Assembly (NCBI GenBank): GCA_023213395.1
Contig: CM041465.1
Location: 94,557,741 to 94,621,740 of the forward strand
Length of the DNA stretch: 64,000 nt
Reading direction: 5' to 3'
Source: Cycas panzhihuaensis
Lineage: Eukaryota > Cycadophyta
Positions 60,000-64,000 of this stretch are shown piece by piece. The position numbers and the translations under genes were made by a program. Numbering within the stretch: position 1 is the stretch's first letter; each line of letters starts with the position of its first letter. The notes beneath the pieces are model-generated. The model worked only from the letters and a program-made list of their open reading frames with translations. It was not told where the DNA came from and did not search any database.

Positions 60000-62900
60000 G
60001 TATATTTGCTTCCTTATATGCTTGTCTACATTACTTGCCTACTTAGTTAGTGATTCTTTATTTTCTTTTAAGTTATTTCCCTTTCTTTTCCCCTTGGCAT
60101 ATAGTACATATTGGTAGGTTGTCCCTTAGCCTAGAATTTAGTTATTTTTTATCCCTACATTTGCATCCATGAGACAAGCAAATGCCTTATAGGAGGTATA
60201 AGCTTATCCCTTTCTCGATACAGATCCTCCTTACCTTTCTGGTTTGCTTGTTGGGTTATGTTATTTAAACTTACCTCCTATAAATCACACCTCCATTAAT
60301 GAGTATGCTATGGACTCGTCGATTAGGTTTAAGTACATGTTGCTTAGCTAATACCTTTTCTTCAACTTGTTCAAGCTCTTCACTTTAGGCTGAGACTCTT
60401 GTAGTGATAATTAGTTCACATGAGCATCTCTCACTTATTTTCTACAACTTTAGAGTCCAAGTGCACACAAAGTTTCAAATCATTTTTTACTTTTTAAGTT
60501 TGCCTATCATATGCCATAATTTTCTTATCACCTTATAGCCTTATCTCCTTTAGATTTACATTTTAGAATCCCTTCTAGCCCATTACCTATCGAGCGATCC
60601 TTAGTAGCATGGTAACTTCTACCAAAGTGGTATATAGACCCTTTTTAAGCTTAATGACCTTATCAACTATAAGACCCTTACTAAGATTAGGATCCCTATC
60701 AGATCTATGGCCTAGATTAGTGCCAAATAACCAACTTGCATGGACTATATATGCCTCTTCAAGATGGGGTAGATCTGACTTACACATCTTATGAATTTAA
60801 CCTCTTCTACAAAAATCTTATTCGATCTCCTTTTCTTAGGCCTTTCCATTTGACCAAACTTAAGTAGACGAGGAAGTCTTAGATTTATCCTAAACCCTAA
60901 AGAAACCATGGGATATTATAACTAGTCTAAGGGATCAGTTTAAGGTAGTTATAAGAGAGACCACTCCTAATTAGGCTTGTCATGTATTTGGAACCACCCC
61001 TAGCCTAATCCCACTTATTTCCCATCCCCAATAGTAAGTAATCTTACAATAGTAGGCTACTTTGTAAGTAATAGTATTCCCTTTACCTCCACCTACCTAA
61101 TCCCCACTAACAATAGTCCTATATGTGGTTTCTACTTTAGTGGTAGATCCTCCACCTATCCAACCACCTCCTCACTCCATTCCACTTATCCCTCTAACAA
61201 GTGGGCTTTACACATCTATTCCATAACCTATGGTTACATGGTCCAACCCTTTCATTATTCTAATTCCACCTCATCCTATATCTCATCCTTTACCATGGCT
61301 AATAAGGCCTTAGGGAAGCCTTGTCCTTTTCCATACCTTATTTCACCTATTCAACCTACCCCCTAACATGCGTAACCCACCTTTGTTCCACCTAGGTATG
61401 TTACTCAATATTAGGGGCCAGGTGAACCTCACCCCTAACTTGCTTTTGGTGTTGACCTTCTCCACATGTATAGGGTTTCCTCTTCAATTAGAGGCCTTTA
61501 TAAGTAAATCCCTATCCCATACCCTTCATCTTATCTAATTCCTCTTACCAAGTTATGCTTATAAGCCTTTAATCATACCCTCTATGTTACCAAGCTATTA
61601 GGCCATAATCTATGCCAACTTACCAAGTGCCCCCTATTCCACCATACTAAATTTAACCTAGGCCTATGCCAACTCCATCTTACGTAACCATCCCTTAGGG
61701 AGTTACTACATATGGTGGTATTCTAATTTAACCCCTTCAACCTCCTCTATATAAATCCTCTCCTTATAGCACTTCAACCTATAGAGGACCTATGCCATAT
61801 ATACCTAACTGATATGCTCAAATAAGAGTTTCTTACTAAGTTGGGATCATCCCCTAGATCATTCCACCCTATCAATCCTACCAGTAGGGATAAACTCCTT
61901 ATGGTGGGGCCCAAACATAATAGGTATACATACCTCAACCTATCTTCTCACCTATTGATCTCTTAGCGTAGCTTGGTACATACCCCTTTGTTAACTACCA
62001 TATTAGTCCTTTTTTATTGAGGTACTCTAAACTAATTTACCACCCTATCCCTAGAAGTATCCAAGTTTGAGGCCATTTCATCCTAAGATCCTAGCAACTA
62101 TGTCAAGGTATTCATGATGGCATGTATAGACTATTGCCCATACAACAATATCTTGATGAAATTATTCTCTTAATCTCCCTAGGGTGATGCTCTTAAATGG
62201 CTCTATCACCTCCCTCCCTTTCTATTTTTTATTTTTAGTAGCTCATGGATATATTTGTCAACTACTTTGACATATCACATCCCTTTAAGAGTGGGGCTAA
62301 AGATGTTCTTTCTCTCAAACAAGACCATAATGAGCTCAACTAAGACTTTGTCTTATCATTTCCATGATTTATTACATTCATCTAAGGCTACTCTACTTAA
62401 AGACTTGAAAAGATATATATTTATGAATATTCTTCATCCTAAGATCCATGTAAAAATGCTCAAAATTAGTGTGACCATGTGTGGCTCTATGATTATTAAG
62501 TGCCTTACCTTGGAGTCCATTGAGATCTAAGCAAGACATAAAAGGGTTAAAAAACATATCCCTTGATATGAGTTACCCCTAGCATTGTGGGACCTAAGGT
62601 CTTAATCATAGGATCTTAAGCCCCCAATCAATAATCTTGATAGGATAATGGAGTCCTTTTCCTCTATTGTTTACTCATTTCATTAAGTGTTGTGAGACCT
62701 TAAATTATAATTAACTTAAAACTAACAAGAACTACCTACTCTCTTATATGGGTATAGACTGGTTCACCAAGAAATATAGAATTCTCCTCAAGGTAAGGGT
62801 AGAAACCCTATCCCTCCTCTTGAAAAGAAGAGCCCTTTTCCCCTTGAAAATAGGTAGTGTTTAATCCGTCACAATTGTCTTCATAATAATACTCACTATT

Positions 62901-63470
62901 GGACTTAATATCTCAACTTATCACCTCCATAGGATCCACTACCATAACCTACATCTATACCCAATTTAGAGCAACCAATCCATAAGGACCCATTTCCTAA
63001 TCATGAGGCCCTAAATACTTAAGCTCAACTACAAGACCAATGAGGAAGGGGAAGACCCCAACCTCAGAAATGACCTCTACCTAGCTTGTCTAAAAATTAA
63101 CCTAAATAAAATCCTTAACCTAAACTAATAAACTCTCCATTAAAAGATCAAGAATCCACTAAAGTTACCCAATACTATAATTCTAAGGGCAAGAGAGTGA
63201 TTCAAATGCTTAAGACCACTTAAGTATTCATAATGACATGGTTTCAAATAATGAAGGAGGTTGAAAGGACCTCCTCATCCTAACAACTACCCATTGACCC
63301 TTAACCCATAAAGATCTTCCTTCTTCTAAAGACCATACTTATCTACCCTAGTCAATATGATCTAAGAATGGTTGTTTCCTAAGCCACAGATAAAGGGAAG
63401 ATGTTCTCAATTATTGATGAACTCTAAGTAGTTTTCACAAGTATATCTATGATGGGCATCTTGTAGATCT
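60000..63470 (+). mobile_element. Element F: truncated, decayed relative of element E
   Basis: The plus strand holds a proline/tyrosine-rich gag N-terminus (about 60950-61980), a gag core and nucleocapsid close to those of element E, and the entry to the protease region (about 63340-63465, QYDLRMVVS.ATDKGK versus E's YDFKGTYQPTGKGK). Homology then stops, so it is truncated. It has almost no CpG, unlike E. The left limit is uncertain: 60120-60310 shows weak likeness to the end of E's LTR (CATTTGCATCCA, TAGGAGGTATAAGCTTATCC). Confidence 0.7.
61990..63230 (+). pseudogene. Gag of element F
   Basis: Fragments in shifting frames: NNILMKLFS, GDALKWLYHLPPF, IFVNYFDISHPFKSG, LSLKQDHNELN.DFV, then LIRHNCLHNNTHYW (about 62861-62905) at the place of E's finger CSIHGDCFHDDSRC, and NLEQPIHKDPFPNHEALN (E: NLDQPVHKDPFPKHGERD). 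The matches leave no doubt of common origin with E and I. Many TAA/TAG stops, several consistent with CAA/CAG or TGG mutation. The finger kept only the first and middle Cys. Confidence 0.85.
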
Positions 63471-63935
63471 ATTTTGATTAAAGAAATTTACTTTTGGAAG
63501 CTAAAGGGAACTAAATGCAAATAAGCAGGAGGAGAGGATGCATAAACATGACCCTAGGGTAGACTTAAAAGGCGAGGAGATATTTGAGTAGGGAGGGCCA
63601 TAAGCATACACCCCCATGGGGTGATTGCACATCTCTTGTATATAAATATGGTGATAATTATCAATGTGCTTACTAAGTTGACTAGGAGAAACATGTAGGT
63701 ATATGTGATGTGTTAAAAAGAAAAGAGAATCAAAGGGAAACTAAAAGGAAAAATAATAATAAGAATTAAAATGCACAATGCAAGTAGGTAGCCAAGAAAG
63801 TGAATTAAAAATTAAATGCAAAACTTATGATAATATTAATCAAAGAAATAACTAACATCCTCGAAAGGACCAAACAACATAACAAAATCCCACATGATGT
63901 GAGAGGTTTGATCAAGCATTAGTGTGTATCAAGTA
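63471..63935. other. Unassigned stretch right of element F
   Basis: Purine-rich on the plus strand, no ORF. Slight likeness of 63510-63535 (AAATAAGCAGGAGGAGAGGATGC) to about 7354-7382 is noted but unproven. Confidence 0.35.
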
Positions 63936-64000
63936 GGCCTAAACTAGATATGTCTCAATCAACAGAATGCTTTCTTTCGTTTAAATCAAGACTAAGAGAT
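63936..64000 (-). repeat. Fragment related to the leader of element I
   Basis: Shares GGCCTAAACTAGATAT, TCTCAATCAAC, GATG/AATG and a final GAGAT with 6083-6150 in the same orientation. The likeness runs to the window edge, so another copy probably lies beyond it. Confidence 0.6.

Noticed and set aside
60587-60794. Overlapping short frames on both strands
   Set aside because: No motif on either strand. They lie in the decayed leader of element F.
1-64000. CRISPR array, bacterial operon or organelle insert
   Set aside because: No regular spacer-repeat array, no bacterial-type gene packing and no recognisable plastid or mitochondrial gene were seen. Repeats are LTRs or tandem repeats.

Overview
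This window is plant nuclear repeat DNA. It contains at least seven LTR retrotransposons or their remains, several nested inside one another. I found no host gene, rRNA, tRNA or CRISPR array that I can support. The plant attribution rests on the element types (Ty1/copia with initiator-Met-tRNA primer sites, Tat-like Ty3/gypsy, a gag-only terminal-repeat element), the absence of any intact gene, and strong C-to-T/G-to-A decay of old copies, as expected of methylated heterochromatin. I cannot name the species.

Layout: (1) 1-6338, minus strand: 5' part of a decayed Tat-like Ty3/gypsy element (element I): gag, protease, RT, RNase H and the start of integrase, cut by the left window edge. 6339-8445 is unassigned and may include its LTR. 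(2) 8446-27292, plus strand: copia A, 391-bp LTRs, about 7 kb before it was interrupted twice. It is split by a gag-only element (10221-14598, minus, 239-bp LTRs) in its leader and by copia B (16106-23602, minus, 312-bp LTRs, duplication CCTAC) just upstream of its protease. (3) 27293-33108: AT-rich DNA with no recognised gene, holding an 18-G run, hairpins and a 200-bp tandem repeat. (4) 33114-37909, minus: copia C, duplication AAATT, with most of its RT deleted. (5) 37998-55144, plus: gypsy D, the oldest-looking element, broken inside its RNase H by (6) 42264-53073, plus: Tat-like element E, GC- and CpG-rich, with about 2.5-kb LTRs and duplication CATAT. (7) 55145-59121: a 195-bp tandem repeat and a compound microsatellite. 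(8) about 60000-63470, plus: element F, a decayed truncated relative of E. (9) 63936-64000: a fragment related to the leader of element I.

None of the elements can make a full set of proteins: every gag/pol region carries stops, frameshifts or deletions. By-eye LTR mismatch counts agree with the nesting: copia A about 15%, copia B about 14%, the gag-only element about 8%; gypsy D is clearly more divergent.

The most notable observation concerns domain order in the Tat-like family. Element E carries an RNase H-like domain (D, E, D in one frame) downstream of the integrase C-terminus, and related element I runs from RNase H straight into integrase with no second RNase H between them. The gag-only element and the indel-rich divergence of E's LTRs are the next most interesting.
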